This document shows, piece after piece, positions 33,251 through 44,754 of a DNA stretch of 64,000 nucleotides. Position numbers and translations under genes: made by a program. Every line of letters starts with the position of its first letter. Position 1 is the stretch's first letter. The stretch covers positions 1,145,001 through 1,209,000 of the forward strand of contig JBBBDQ010001944.1 of the NCBI GenBank assembly GCA_037127315.1, read 5' to 3'. The DNA is from Ascarosepion bandense (taxonomy: Eukaryota; Mollusca; Cephalopoda; Sepiida; Sepiidae). The notes beneath the pieces were generated by a model. It was not told where the DNA came from. It made no database searches and saw only the letters and a list, made by a program, of their open reading frames with translations.

Positions 33251-33607
33251 ATATTACCACTCTTTCATTATAAAGTAAGCCATTATCGCAAACTGAAAAA
33301 CTGTCTGCTAAGTTTCTTTCTTTTTCTTGTATTTTTTTTTTTTTTGTGCATCTTACGAATTAGTCCATTTCCGCTTCTCTTCTTATTTCTGACAGTGTTA
33401 CTGGTAATTCCCTTATAATATTGCTTAACACTTTGCTAATTTCTTCTTCGGCTGTCAAGGCAGAGTCTTCCAGAGGTTTGCATTTCGTAGGTATCAATCT
33501 AGATAATCCATCCGCATGATCAATTTTCTTCGACGGTAGGAACTATAATTTGAAATTATGGTTTAGTAATATCGTTCCCCACCTCAGAAACTGTTAGTTC
33601 TTTTTTG

Positions 33608-34177
33608 TTATCCAAATATGGTTCGAAAAGATTTATGGTCCGTTTGAAGAGTAAAGTCTCTTCCATATATGTATCTGTGAAAGCGAGTTATGGCGAATAT
33701 TATGCCTAACGCTTCTTTTTCTATTTGCGAACAATTCCTCTCTGCCGATAGCAACGATCTAAATACGTGAGCTATAGGTTCCCTTGTGCCATCCTGCATC
33801 TTGTGTAATATACAAGCTGCCACGCCGTGTGAGCTTGCGTCGTTAGCAATGATGATTTCCAGTTTGGGGTCAAAATGCGTCAGTGCTAGATCCGATGTTA
33901 ATTTCTTTATAATTTCCTTAAAGGTTTTTTGACAATCTTCCGTCCAGTTACACTGGTTATCTTTTTTCACTAGTTCATTGCGAAGAGCCCTCAATTTATG
34001 CATGTTTTCAATGAATTGACCGTAATAGTTTGTAAGACCAAGAAAACTTTGCAATTCTGCGACATTTTTGGGCTCAGGCATATTTTTTATTGCTGATGCC
34101 CTATCTGGATCTGGTTTTCTGCCACTTACATTAATCATATGGCCTAAGTATTTGATTTCTTTTAGGAAAGGAATCAC
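33608..34177 (-). pseudogene. Reverse transcriptase thumb and RNase H of the Gypsy element
   Basis: IKYLGHMINVSGRKPDPDRA and AELQSFLGLTNYYGQFI are the typical connection after the RT palm. LEIIIANDASSHGVAA, CSQIEKEALGIIFA and LQTDHKSFRTIFG carry the Asp, Glu and Asp of RNase H. The frame is open for 189 codons. Confidence 0.9.
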
Positions 34178-34239
34178 ATTTTTTCCTTTACTTTAAACCT
34201 AAAATCCTGTATTCTTTTAAAAACTTCTTTAATAGGCGT

Positions 34240-34833
34240 CGCGTGTTCTTCCACATTATCACTTTTGATTAAAATGTCGTCTTAATAAGCAGTAGCAAAG
34301 TACTGTCCCGTGAGTATGGTATCTATTGTCTGTTAAAGATTGACTGAGCTACTTTTATTCCAAATGGCAATCTGTTGAATTTGTAAAATCCTTTGTGAGT
34401 GTTTATACATAATATGTTTGTGCTTTCTTCTTCTGCTATTTGAATCTGAATATAAGCTTCGCTTAAATCAATTTTTGAAAATACCTTACCACCGTTAAGC
34501 TTGGTAAATACTTCCTCCAGTCGTGATAATCTTTGATAGCATTGTTTAATCCAGTCGAAAAATCGGTACAAACACGGGTTTCTCCGGATTTTATCTTTAC
34601 GTAGACCACTGGTGCCGCCCATTCACTGAATTCTATTTTGAAAGAATCCCAGTTTGTTCTAACCTATCTAGCTCTTTATCTATTTTGTCTATGATTGCGA
34701 AAGGTACGTTTCGCTTTTTCTTCAATACTGGCTGAACATTCCGCTTTAACTCGATTTTTGCTACGAATTTGTTACATCGTCCTAAACCGCTTAAGAATAC
34801 TTCAGGAAATTGATTGTGTAATTCTTCTTTCAA
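34240..34833 (-). pseudogene. Reverse transcriptase fingers and palm of the Gypsy element
   Basis: 34633-34833 has the FPEVF...LDRLEQTGILSK segment. 34323-34622 has the motif A sequence FSKIDLSEAYIQIQI and GFYKFNRLPFGIK. The catalytic YxDD at about 34285 is interrupted: the x codon is a stop. The break makes the domain non-functional as it stands. Confidence 0.9.
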
Positions 34834-34944
34834 TTTCGTAGCTTCTGATGGCTCACACTCTATTTTCTTACAAAAAGAGCTAATGGGTAAATCCCATGCA
34901 TCAAACTTTGCATCCAGTCTGTGCCTACCAAATTTTCCGTCTTT

Positions 34945-35490
34945 TCATATTTTTAATTTTTTCGTTTTTCCATGAAATTTCACATTTACGATTAATTCAC
35001 CTTCGAAATTGACCCGTTTTCCTGTGACAGACTTTGCGATTTTTTGTGTATGCATCATGGTCGGCCTATTTAGTTTCCTCCATGTTTGTAGGCTAATTAT
35101 CGTTAGATCCGATCCTGAATCTAATTGTAGTTTGATCTTATTTAATATTTCAAGTTCTACATATTTCGTTGTGATTTGTTTGTCTTCGTAGTCAACTCTA
35201 GTAGTTTTTACCCAACTAAAGTGTCTTTTGTTTCTGCATACAGCTGCCTTATGTCCCATTTTTCTACTAGCTAAACAGTTCTTGTACTTGAACCGACAAT
35301 CTCTATTTCAATGGAATCCACCACATCTGTAACATGCAGATGGCGAGGGGTTATTCTTTATTTGATTTCTGTCATTAGTTGCCTTATATCTTGTAATTTT
35401 GTCATTAATTTTTTGTTTTTCTTTTGGGGAGGGTGAAAAACGTAAATTTTTGTTTAACTTACCTATGTGTGCTACTCCCGATTCCTCCAT
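34945..35490 (-). pseudogene. Nucleocapsid zinc knuckles and aspartic protease of the Gypsy element
   Basis: A CYRCGGFH then stop then NRDC segment and MGHKAAVCRNK are remnants of two CCHC knuckles. KLQLDSGSDLTIIS carries the Asp-Ser-Gly protease active site. Confidence 0.85.
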
Positions 35491-35499
35491 ATCTTTAGA

Positions 35500-36400
35500 G
35501 TCGTTTTAATACTTAAGCATTATTGGAAATCTTCTGAGAGTTTTAATCCAGGGTTAATCCAGGCTCATTTTGGAGTTTTGTAACTGCGACTAATCCTTGT
35601 ACAAATATAAGAAATTTAAAGTTGTCCGAAGTTCATTCTGTCAATTTAAAGTCATCGCAATATTTGTTAACGATTGCGGCGAACGTCGAATAGTCCTCAT
35701 TTTCGTTTTTTGTGAAAAAGTGACATCTTTGGACGGAAGAGCTTCGTAAGGCATGTAAGTACCTCGTCAAAAGTTAAGTCGTTTGTCTTCATTGGCAGGA
35801 TATAGTCCACAAATTTTGTGTACTCCTCCTTGTGTACTCTAGCCTTAACTTTTTCTTTTCTGTCCAGTTTTGACAATCAATGCTAAAAATGTCTTCATAG
35901 CGTCTGTAATAGTCCCCGAAATTTTTGTCATCATCAAGAGAGTACTTAAATGTTTCTGTAGCATTCCAAATAGCGTCTTGGGAAAATGTCACCTCTTTTT
36001 CGATGTTCCTTTCTCGTGTATAGGCTGTCAATTTTCGTAATAACACTTGAAGTTGTAATTTTCTTTATTCATTTATTCTTTGAATTTCCATTTGTCCTTT
36101 TCTCTAATTTAATTTGTTTTTCCATTTGTTTTTCCTCAAATTTTAATTGTCTCTCTTCACTTCTTTTTATAATTTCTATTATTCCTTTTTGAAAGTCAGC
36201 AATGGTTTGCTTCTTTGATTCCGTGAGGAGGTTCACTTTTTTACCGTTACTTTTTTGTATTTAATCTTGTAAAAGATTTTGTGAAATAATTTTCCTGCTG
36301 TGGTTTACAATTTTTCTTTCTATCTCTTTTCGTTCCAAAGTTGTTATACCAGCAGATTTTTTGCAATAGTATCGCCAAATTGCTTGTGGTCGACCTGTGT
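35500..36400 (-). pseudogene. Degenerate gag region of the Gypsy element
   Basis: Short fragments such as FGDYYRRYEDIFSIDCQNW and EKKKLRLEY lie in several frames. Position between the leader and the zinc knuckles suggests gag, but no domain is certain. Confidence 0.5.
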
Positions 36401-36483
36401 GGCACTATGATTTTCTCGTTGTTCCGTATGAGTTCTTTCGAGCTTTATCCTGACTCTCGAATTTTCGCCAGCAAGTTATTGTG

Positions 36484-36664
36484 TTCGACTTGAATTCGAA
36501 TCCTTCGTCGTTAAGTTCGAATCCTTTGTCGTTAAGTTGTTGTTTTGTATACGAGTTCGAATCCTTCGTCAAAGTTGTTGTGTCGATTCGCGTTCGAATC
36601 TTGGTAGCCAAGTTGTTGTGGCGACTCGCGTTCGAATCTTCGTCGCCAAGTTGTTATGTATTCC
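36484..36664 (-). repeat. Tandem repeats in the Gypsy leader next to the 5' LTR
   Basis: Five copies of TTCGAATCYTTSGTCGYYAA, partly extended by GTTGTTGTGGCGACTCGCG, spaced about 21-43 bp apart. They directly follow the 5' LTR in the element's orientation, where the primer-binding site is expected. On the minus strand each unit reads CTTGGCGACGAAGATTCGAA or a close variant. Confidence 0.75.
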
Positions 36665-36667
36665 GAG

Positions 36668-37014
36668 TGAGAAACTGCACAAAATAATGAACAACAAAAC
36701 AGACATTTGAGATAGAAAAATTAGTTATATTAAGCGTAAAGATACAAACTTGAACTTAGCTTATTATTCCAGAAATACAATTAGTAAGGAATATATAGTA
36801 CAAGTCTTTGAAGTGAAGCCGTACTAGAATTAGTGTGTCCACGTCGGAACTGACGGGTGCTGTGTAATACTATGCTAACTGAATGAAAATCAAGGCTACT
36901 ATGACTACTGATGAGGCATTCCCTGTGAAACATCGGTATCTTACGGATCTCTCTATGGCAGAAGTATATGTATACTCAAGTCGAGTCCATTATCATAAAA
37001 AAGGGGTGATCCAA
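36668..37014 (-). repeat. 5' LTR of the Ty3/Gypsy element
   Basis: About 347 bp, partner of 31787-32161. Its outer end (TTGGATCACCCC on the minus strand) differs from the other LTR's TGTGGGATC, so the exact boundary is uncertain by a few bases. Confidence 0.85.
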
Positions 37015-37650
37015 CGACAATTTGCAAAAAAAAAAAAAAATACGCACTGAAATTAGTTCTGCGGCTGGCGATCACAATAAGTCTCGTTTTCTCGCGTGAT
37101 CTTTACCTACGAGAGACCGTACACGACTTAATGTAATGTTTAACTGTTTATGAATCTTACAAAATTTTTACGAGGTAAAAAAATTTTTGTAACTTATATG
37201 GCTTTTTTTTTCACACTTCTCAAATACGTAAGGTTAAGTTACTTATATTTTTTAACACTTTTGCAGTACTTGCGAATAGTACTTTATAAATACGGTATTA
37301 ACTCCAGAAATTAATTTATGCAACTTCTCCATTCTGTAAAACTAAACAACAAAATATGCATAGGTCTTTGGATGAATAGGACTATTCATTAATGTTCCTG
37401 TCCATAAACTGATGGACATCATTATCCGTGATGTATAAAATCATACTACTCTCACATTAATCAATATTAAACCCACTATTTTAAAAGATTATTATTAGCA
37501 TACACTACTCAAGTAACTTTTCATGACCACCTAAGTAATATTTATAATCAAATAGATGGTATTGCGATGTGATCTCTTTCAGGTCCCCATTTTCTAATTA
37601 TTATATGACACATTTAGCAAATAAAATAATTAATGACAACAATAAACCCC

Positions 37651-37654
<4 letters not shown>

Positions 37655-37702
<48 letters not shown>

Positions 37703-37716
37703 TATATATATATATA
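37655..37716. repeat. (AT)n microsatellite
   Basis: About 60 bp of AT with one GATA interruption; it cuts off the 5' part of the following Penelope-like copy. Confidence 0.95.
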
Positions 37717-39355
37717 AGATACATAGATGATAATTTCATTTTAGCTAAGAATATTGATCAAATTACGCAACTTAACAAATTTGAAAGTCACTCCGTCCTC
37801 AAATTTACAGTAGAACTTGATATTAAAAATAAAATTGCATTCCTTGGTGTATTTATTGATTTCAGCACACATACATTTAATTCTTCTTTATAAAGGAAAC
37901 CAAGTAACATAAACTCGTGTTTTCATTTTTTTTAATCATTTCACTCCAAGCAAGGCATTCCATTGCCACTATTGCGCATGGGGCTACATAGGGGAAGGTA
38001 AAGAGGAGGAGTGGTTAGGTGTAGGAAATGTCAGAAGGAAGGTGATACATGGGTAAGGATACCGAGGATGAGGGTTGAGCAGATGGGATGAGTGTTTGAA
38101 AGAATGGGAGCGAGTTAGTGTGTTAGGAGGTGACTATTGACCTTACATTTAAACTCCTGGAGATTGTAGCCTTCGGGGAAGCAATCATGTGGAAGGGAAT
38201 TCCACAGTCGAGAAGTGCTAGAAAAGAAACTGTTGGAGTAGAAGTTGTGGTTGCATTTTATTGGTTTAATAGTGAATGCCCCCAATGATATAAATTAGCC
38301 GTTATAAAAACAATTAATTTAATGCACACAATTGATATCTTCTTCCAAAGCCATATTCTATAAGAATTTCAAAAAATTAAACAAACACTTATTAACAGTA
38401 GATTTCCTCATTCTATTATTTATCAACAAATTAAAATGTATCTCAGTAAATTTAATAATATCTCAAACAAAATTGATAATATTAATAAAACATAATGTAC
38501 ATCGAAATAAATATAACACTATTAACTTATACTATTGCAGCCAAATGCATAATAATTGCAATCATGATCAAACAACACTCAAAAATATAGTCAGTAAAAA
38601 TGTTAAACCAATTAATAATAATAAACAAATTAGGCTCATCATATATTATTAAAAGATTAGAACAATTAATCGCATCGTCTCTAGTAACCCTACTACCACA
38701 CAACTAAATCCTTTATAGAAAATCAATATACGTGCTTGTTCAGATATTGTATCTCTGGTGCTAATAATAAACTCACTACAAATATTTTTTTAGAAATATA
38801 TAGCCATATATGTAATATTAGATAGATTTTAATCAATAACACAATAATACTCACAAATATACACAGTAAAAAGAACTGGAGACTATCTACATTAAAGCAA
38901 AGCAACTCAGACTCAATAAAATCACATTTCATTGCATTTAGACATGTTTCTGTTAACATTGCGGTCTCTCACGTAGTATGACGTCATAGAACAGCATTAC
39001 TAACATACGACCTGTGTCTGCTACTGAGTGACTGTTATCGTCGCAGAGGAATATTTTATGTTAACACAAGGGAATATCATTTTTGATGGTGCATAGTTTT
39101 ATGCTAACGCCAATGCAACCACTCTGAAGATGGCTCATGTGGTCCGAAAACTTAGAACCAACATAATAATAAAATATCCAAGTGTTGAACAATTTTTCTC
39201 TTTATTTACCCCAAAAATTAAAGCTAAAATACGATGCTTAGAACGAGTCGTGATTAAACATAAAATGAAATCATTGTCTGTTATATTTTGTGGTGATACC
39301 GACCGAGCAAAAGCGATGGACCGGATGTTTGCACTCTCACGACAAAAATTCAAAT
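37706..39355 (+). pseudogene. Penelope-like element: RT core to 3' UTR, split by a LINE
   Basis: RYIDDNFILAKNID carries the catalytic YIDD (37720-37731) and is followed by VELDIKNKIAFLGVFID, as in Penelope-type reverse transcriptases. A LINE-A tail interrupts at 37922-38280. The coding remnant resumes with TLINSRFPHSIIYQQIKMYL and LEQLIASSLVTLLPHN. The region equivalent to GIY-YIG (38725-38850) is badly damaged. The 3' part ends with a UTR containing GACGTCAT and CTGAAGATGGCTCATGTGG. Confidence 0.75.
37922..38280 (-). mobile_element. LINE-A 3' end, minus strand, nested in Penelope-like copy
   Basis: A T-run, then AATCATTTCACTCCAAGCAA, the reversed 3' UTR, and codons for LWNSLPHDCFPEGYNLQEF. 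It ends near the codons for NRHL...NCNH..STNS. Penelope coding sequence lies on both sides. Confidence 0.85.
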
Positions 39356-39395
39356 GACCAAAAGTCGTCGGCGTGCAGCCGGATTCGCGCAAATG

Positions 39396-39960
39396 TTCCG
39401 GTTGAAAACTAAAAATTAATTAAATATTAAATTTCCAGTTCGCGAGCCTACGCGAATTTTATTTATCGGCCAATGGGAAGCCCGGAATCAAATACAAGTG
39501 TGAATCCCAAATGATCTGCTGCGATCCAAATCGAAGATATAAAAAGCCGATACAGAAAGCATCGCCAGACAGACCGACGCAGGCCGATACACACGGACTG
39601 ACTCGAGAGAGAGAGGAGTGTAATCAGTATCTACCGTGACCTACGGCAATCGGCTTACTATCCTAGCCTCCCTACCCTCTCATCTTTCGCAGGCTCAAAA
39701 CTACTTACTGGCCTAAGGAGCGAATACATCAAAGATATTCCTTACTCACAGCGCTCCCACATTCCTAAGTATTAATTCTCTTTTCAGCATTTTATTGCCA
39801 TGAACATTTTAACGTCCGTTGGACCTATACTTCATGTATTACTTTAACTGTAAAAACCTTAATTGATATGTGTATATATAAAATGTTATTTTTCAACTCA
39901 ATTTGCTTTTCTTGATTTATAATCATTTTATGACTTATAGTGGGCTATCTACAACGAGGC
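39396..39960 (+). promoter_or_regulatory. Promoter-like block, possibly a solo LTR
   Basis: CGGCCAATGGGAAGC (CCAAT box, 39469-39483) is followed about 65 bp later by ATATAAAAAGCCGATAC (TATA box, 39537-39553) and a GC-richer stretch with CAGACAGACCGACGCAGGCC. The arrangement resembles a Pol II core promoter. Bounds TGTTCCGG...CTACA are a guess for a solo LTR. No downstream gene was found. Confidence 0.4.
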
Positions 39961-40539
39961 CAAATTCCATTATCTGCAACAATATACAACTACCCTTCAC
40001 TAGAACGGATTCTCTACTATAAACTGGAAAAGAATGGATAACCCTATATATGTTTAGATATTTTATGAGTGTGAACGGTCATTTGAAAGAATTACTATTG
40101 TGCTGTAATCTGCTGCTTACTATATACTTTCATAAATGCGTAAGTCTTTGTATATGAAATACTATATAAGAATGAGGCGAAGAGTTATACAGATAGAGGT
40201 TGGGTTAAAATGAGCTATATTTTACGTGGGGTGTCTTAAGACATTTAACGAAAAAAGCCAAGAAAACACTGTATATTAATTTATTTGTTCGATACTCGCA
40301 TTTGAGTAGATACCCTGTCATTAGTTAAACAGCATAATTATATATAAATTTCTACCTACCTGAATATTTTCAAAAAATTCAGTGAGGAAAATGTGTGTCA
40401 TTCGGCAGGATTCAAAATTGCAACGCCTAACGACATAGGGGAAGCCACCAATTGTCTGTTTACCTTTGTTTACATTAAGATAGACTTTAAAAAGCAGAGG
40501 TGGATATTACGAGAAATCAAAAATTCCTATTTATAAGGT

Positions 40540-40700
40540 TTGATTCGGCTTTGTTTGGCCTGCAGTCATCGTGGTGGAGGGGACAAAGGTGCATCAGATC
40601 AATTAATGGCTTCTCCTCGGTTGTTATGAGTCACAGGTTCGAATTCTACTCAATGACATATTTGCATAACAAAATCTCGCAAAAATATTCAAGTCGGTAG
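40540..40700 (+). mobile_element. tRNA-derived SINE-like repeat, member 1 of a pair
   Basis: Contains TCATCGTGGTGGAGGGGACA, GATCAATTAATGGCTTCTCC, the B-box-like AGGTTCGAATTCTACTCAAT and a (TA)n end. It shares its layout with 58110-58250. Confidence 0.5.
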
Positions 40701-40889
40701 ATATATATATATACATAAATATACCTATTTAATTAAAAACAGATTGCCAACTCTAATACGAGTATCTATTAAAAATAATACTGAAACAAATAAATTAAAA
40801 TATGTCAATAATCTATTTCGTAAAATGGCGAGCGAACGTTCACTATATATATATATATATATATATATAGTACATCGAGGCAGCAAGTA

Positions 40890-41570
40890 ATTTTCTAAAC
40901 ATGCCCATTCAGAGATTGCATCTCTGATACTAATCAAAAACCTAGTACATATATTGGTTTTACTACAACCACGCTCTCCCGTAGACTTACATGTCATCTT
41001 TCTGATCAGAGTACTATTAAACAACATTTCTCTGAAAAACATAAACATGTAGGTAATATCAGACAGATTTTGGTCAACAATACGGTGATCCTTACTCATA
41101 CACACAGTAAGAGGAACCTGCAGATATTGGAGGCCATGTACATCAAATCAAAACAACCAACACTCAATAAAATCAACTTTAAAACAGGAAATAACATATT
41201 ACATTGCATTTGACTACATGGTTTTGTTGTCATTTTGCGCTATCCCGCGGTGTGACGTCATAAAACCGCATCGCAAACTTAAGAACTGCGTTTATTATTT
41301 TTGGTAACTATTGCCGTTGCCAAGCGGAGTTTTATGTCAACACAAAATAAAATCGTCGGTGATGGTGGATTTTATAATATTTCAGTTTAAACTACCTCTC
41401 TGAAGATGGCTCATGTGAGCCGAAAGCTTAGAAGAAAACCAATAAATAATTATCCAAATGTTGGAGAATTTTTGTCTTTATTTTCAACTGAAATTAAAGC
41501 AAAAATACGACGTTTAGAACGGCTCATCATGAAACATAATAGACATTCATTGTCTTTTATATTTAATAGA
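40890..41570 (+). pseudogene. Penelope-like element: GIY-YIG endonuclease and 3' UTR
   Basis: YIGFTTTTLSRRLTCHLSD and STIKQHFSEKHKH represent the endonuclease, followed by QILVNNTVILTHTHSKRN, LQILEAMYIKSKQPTLNKIN and FKTGNNILHCI then a stop, the usual C-terminus. The 3' UTR has GACGTCATAAAACCGC and, at 41400-41425, CTGAAGAT-GGCTCA-TG-TGAGCC-GAAA. The first frames after 40843 are cut by an AT microsatellite. Confidence 0.75.
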
Positions 41571-41717
41571 ATATGTTTAGAAAATATATATATATATATA
41601 TATATATAATTTGGAAACGAGTTACTCAAATGTTCTACAATGTGACTGTATTGAACACTTTTTTTATCACTTTTTCATACAAATGTGTACTGGTATAATT
41701 TAATTATTACCAAAATC

Positions 41718-41722
<5 letters not shown>

Positions 41723-41759
<37 letters not shown>
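41723..41759. repeat. (AT)n microsatellite
   Basis: About 36 bp; similar tracts lie at 40843-40870 and 41583-41608. Confidence 0.9.
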
Positions 41760-41760
<1 letters not shown>

Positions 41761-41771
41761 GGACTACTGAT

Positions 41772-42307
41772 CTGGCGACTCGACTGCAGCCACTTTCCCA
41801 TCGTCGAAATGTGGCCTCCCTCTGTCTCTTCTATAAATACTTTCATGGCTTCTGCTCGGATGAGCTTAAGTCACTGATGCCTCCTCAACAGATGTTTACC
41901 CGTGCAACCAGACTGGCAACTGGGTCCCACCAATTCACAGTCAGGTTAGCCAAATGCAGACGACAATTCTACTCCTGCAGCTTCCTCTCTCGCACTTCCC
42001 GCCTGTGGAACTCACTCCCGTATTCTTGCTTTCCTGACGGCTACAACCTCCAGAAATTTAAATGCAAAGTTAATACTCATCTACTAACCACTGGCCTCTA
42101 GCTCTCTCCCCTCCCCTGTATAACCTTCCCTTTCTCTCCACCTATGTATCTGTCATCGCACCTGCTTTCTCAGCTTTCTATTGTTCCTTTCTGACTAGCT
42201 TGTACTCCTTGCTCTTTTCTAATTAATCTTTATACATTTATCTAACCCCCTGCACATCAGTGGCGTTTCCGCCTTGCTCGGGGTGAAATGATTAAAAAAA
42301 AAAAAAA
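41772..42307 (+). pseudogene. LINE-A 3' copy, well preserved C-terminus
   Basis: LATRLQPLSHRRNVASLC, then FYKYFHGFCSDELKSLMPP, RATRLATGSHQFTVRLAKC, FLSRTSRLWNSLPYSCFP and DGYNLQKFKCKVNTHLLT, with a stop at 42101. The 3' UTR ends GCCTTGCTCGGGGTGAAATG plus an A-run at 42295-42307. The frame from 41811 is open for 96 codons, but the reverse-transcriptase core is missing. Confidence 0.9.
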
Positions 42308-42309
42308 CT

Positions 42310-44395
42310 TTGATGATAGCTCTATTTCGCTGTAATTCTGTTATATTTGCAATAAAAAATTAGGCACCTACCCATATTTTCGATGCATAACTTTTAAATT
42401 GAATTTTTGAAAATAAGAAAAGATTTATTTTAGCTTAATTAAAAGCTAAAAGATTAACTTTACTATTTGTATTAAGCAAAACACTCTGGTATATTTTTAA
42501 ACAGAGATTATATTGATTGCAATGTAAAATTTTTCTTCTTTTTTTTTTTTTTGGCAATTTTGGAGCGATCGACACATTTGTAAACAAAAGTTAATACTCG
42601 GTTTTAAAAATCTTGCAAAATTAAAATATACATCTCTGACACTCTGTTTTTTAAAAAATAGCAAATTTAAAGATAAATTAATCTGACTGACACAAGTATT
42701 ATTTATTTATAGCAGGAAATTTAGAATAAAAATAATTCTAATCACCGAGATGCAAACTGAGTAAGGTGTGAACTAATCGATGACAGCCAGGTTTCAAATG
42801 ACAGTTAAGTATTGTTGACCAGAATTGACATTTCCTGTAAAAAAAAGAAACCAAGAAATACGTAACTTTTTAATATAACACAGAAAATACATATCTAAAG
42901 AGAACTTCATATACACAAAAAACTTAAAAATTATTTTTAAAATCTAAATGATGTTATTAGTAAATATATTCTTCATTTAGTAAGCAAACTGTAACAAAGC
43001 TTTGTAGAATTTTTTTTAAATTTGAAATTTTATAAATTATTATAATTTAAAAAAATCTAATTTCTTCAAATTTCATGAATTTAAGTTGAAGCGGGGTATC
43101 ACATGTATAATATATTTTTACCAAGATTTTTTAAAAATAATAATTTAAAAAATGATTTAATTCATTTGTGAATAAGTTCTCGTTCACTAAAATCTGGCAA
43201 TCATGTGATTCTTGCAAGAATTTTCAAATTAATGAGTTTTCAACGAAAAAAAACTGAGTTACGTACTTGTTGTGGATCTTAGTCGTCAATTTGTTGCGGT
43301 GTTGTGGACGTTTGGCGTAACTTCGCCGCAAGGTCGTAGTGAATGTTTTGTACCGGAAGTAAGATACGGAAACAAGAAGGTAGGTTCAAAACAGTGTATT
43401 AGTATAAACAAGAAAGTAGATGCTTAAAAGAAGAGTCCATTCCTCGTAGAAAGGCACCATAACGGTAATATTACATCATCCATAGTAAACACTGGTAACA
43501 ATTTATTTCCCCGCAAAACAACATATTTACCAAAATTTCAAATGTGAGAGAAAAGATTAAAAAATTTAAACAAATAATTAAAAATAATTTGTTCTTTCCT
43601 CTTAATAATAACATAAATATTTCGCTGGGAAAACTTTGTTTGTATTAAGATTGTTTTTTTTTCATATTATGTTGTTTTGTTTTGTTTTGTTTTTTTTTGT
43701 TTTTGTTTTTTTTTTTGCTTTTGTTTTCAGCAAATTAGTGGAGGTACCCAAGGTAAATGGATGGCAGCCAACACATTTAAAAAATGTTTGAATTTAATAT
43801 CAAAATGTTTAATAACAGAAACCACTTAGCACTGAAAAATGATTGTATCCTTCGTAAAAAATATTTTCATGCAGATTTTTAAAATACACGAAGTAACGAA
43901 ACATAAAATAATTTAGATCTCTATGCTAGACACGAACATGGAAAGAAAATATTAAAACCAAAATAAATTTATTACCTGCTGAGCGACGTAATTCGTCCCT
44001 TAACAAGACAAAATAGGTTAGAGGTTTTACATCAATTACTCCGGAGGGCAACTATACGCGCACGACTGCATTTTAGAAATGCATAAGCCTGTCTTTTCCT
44101 TTCTGATCATTAGGGACTTAGCTCGTCTCGAAAGCAGAAGATCCCCTGACATGCAAAGGATTTATGATAGATGATGCCGAATGTAAATCAATGATACGGG
44201 AGAAGCAGCTTAGCGGATTAACCATGATGCGTGAGTCTAGTACTGCCATTAGAATAAATATGATAGCATTCAATTGATCTTAGAATAGCTCCATATAATG
44301 GCCTGTATTAAACGTAAATGCACAGTCTAAGTGGTGGCCTTTTATCGCAAAATACACGACGAAATAAAGATATTGCGCCGGAAACAGGATTTGTA
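42310..44395. other. Unassigned AT-rich sequence
   Basis: Over 2 kb without a recognisable coding region. A less AT-rich block at 43260-43460 (GTGTTGTGGACGTTTGGCG, TACCGGAAGTAAGATACGG) could be an LTR fragment. T-runs with TTTTG repeats occur at 43672-43715. Confidence 0.5.
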
Positions 44396-44436
<41 letters not shown>

Positions 44437-44450
44437 GAAAAGACAAGAAG

Positions 44451-44501
<51 letters not shown>

Positions 44502-44515
44502 GAAAAGACAAGAAG

Positions 44516-44565
<50 letters not shown>

Positions 44566-44593
44566 ATAGATAATGAAAAGACAAGAAGAGAAG

Positions 44594-44645
<52 letters not shown>
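44396..44645. repeat. (GATA)n array with spacer, first cluster
   Basis: Four GATA blocks of about 35-60 bp separated by three copies of the spacer TAATGAAAAGACAAGAAGA (the last extended by AGA). Ser/Tyr/Leu/Ile-rich frames on the minus strand are artefacts. Confidence 0.97.
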
Positions 44646-44647
<2 letters not shown>

Positions 44648-44754
44648 ATTAATTACTTTCTAAATTATACAAAAATGAAAATAACACAGAAATTTCATTT
44701 TAACTGATATATTTAAGAAAATTGCAAAAATCATCTTGAAATACTAAAGAGTAA

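Larger units (their letters stand above)
31787..37014 (-). mobile_element. Ty3/Gypsy LTR retrotransposon, complete outline but decayed
   Basis: Two direct repeats (31787-32161 and 36668-37014) bracket a minus-strand gag-pol region in the order gag, protease, reverse transcriptase, RNase H, integrase, integrase C-terminal domain. This is the Ty3/Gypsy order (integrase last). A polypurine tract on the minus strand abuts the 3' LTR (32162-32183). No matching target-site duplication could be seen. Many stops and shifts break the frames, and several catalytic positions are changed (see the separate entries). The two LTRs differ at many positions and by indels, so the insertion is not very recent. 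Confidence 0.9.

Noticed and set aside
38332..38652. 106-codon frame rich in Ile, Asn and Leu
   Set aside because: It lies over a decayed Penelope-like segment in another frame and its composition follows the AT-rich DNA.
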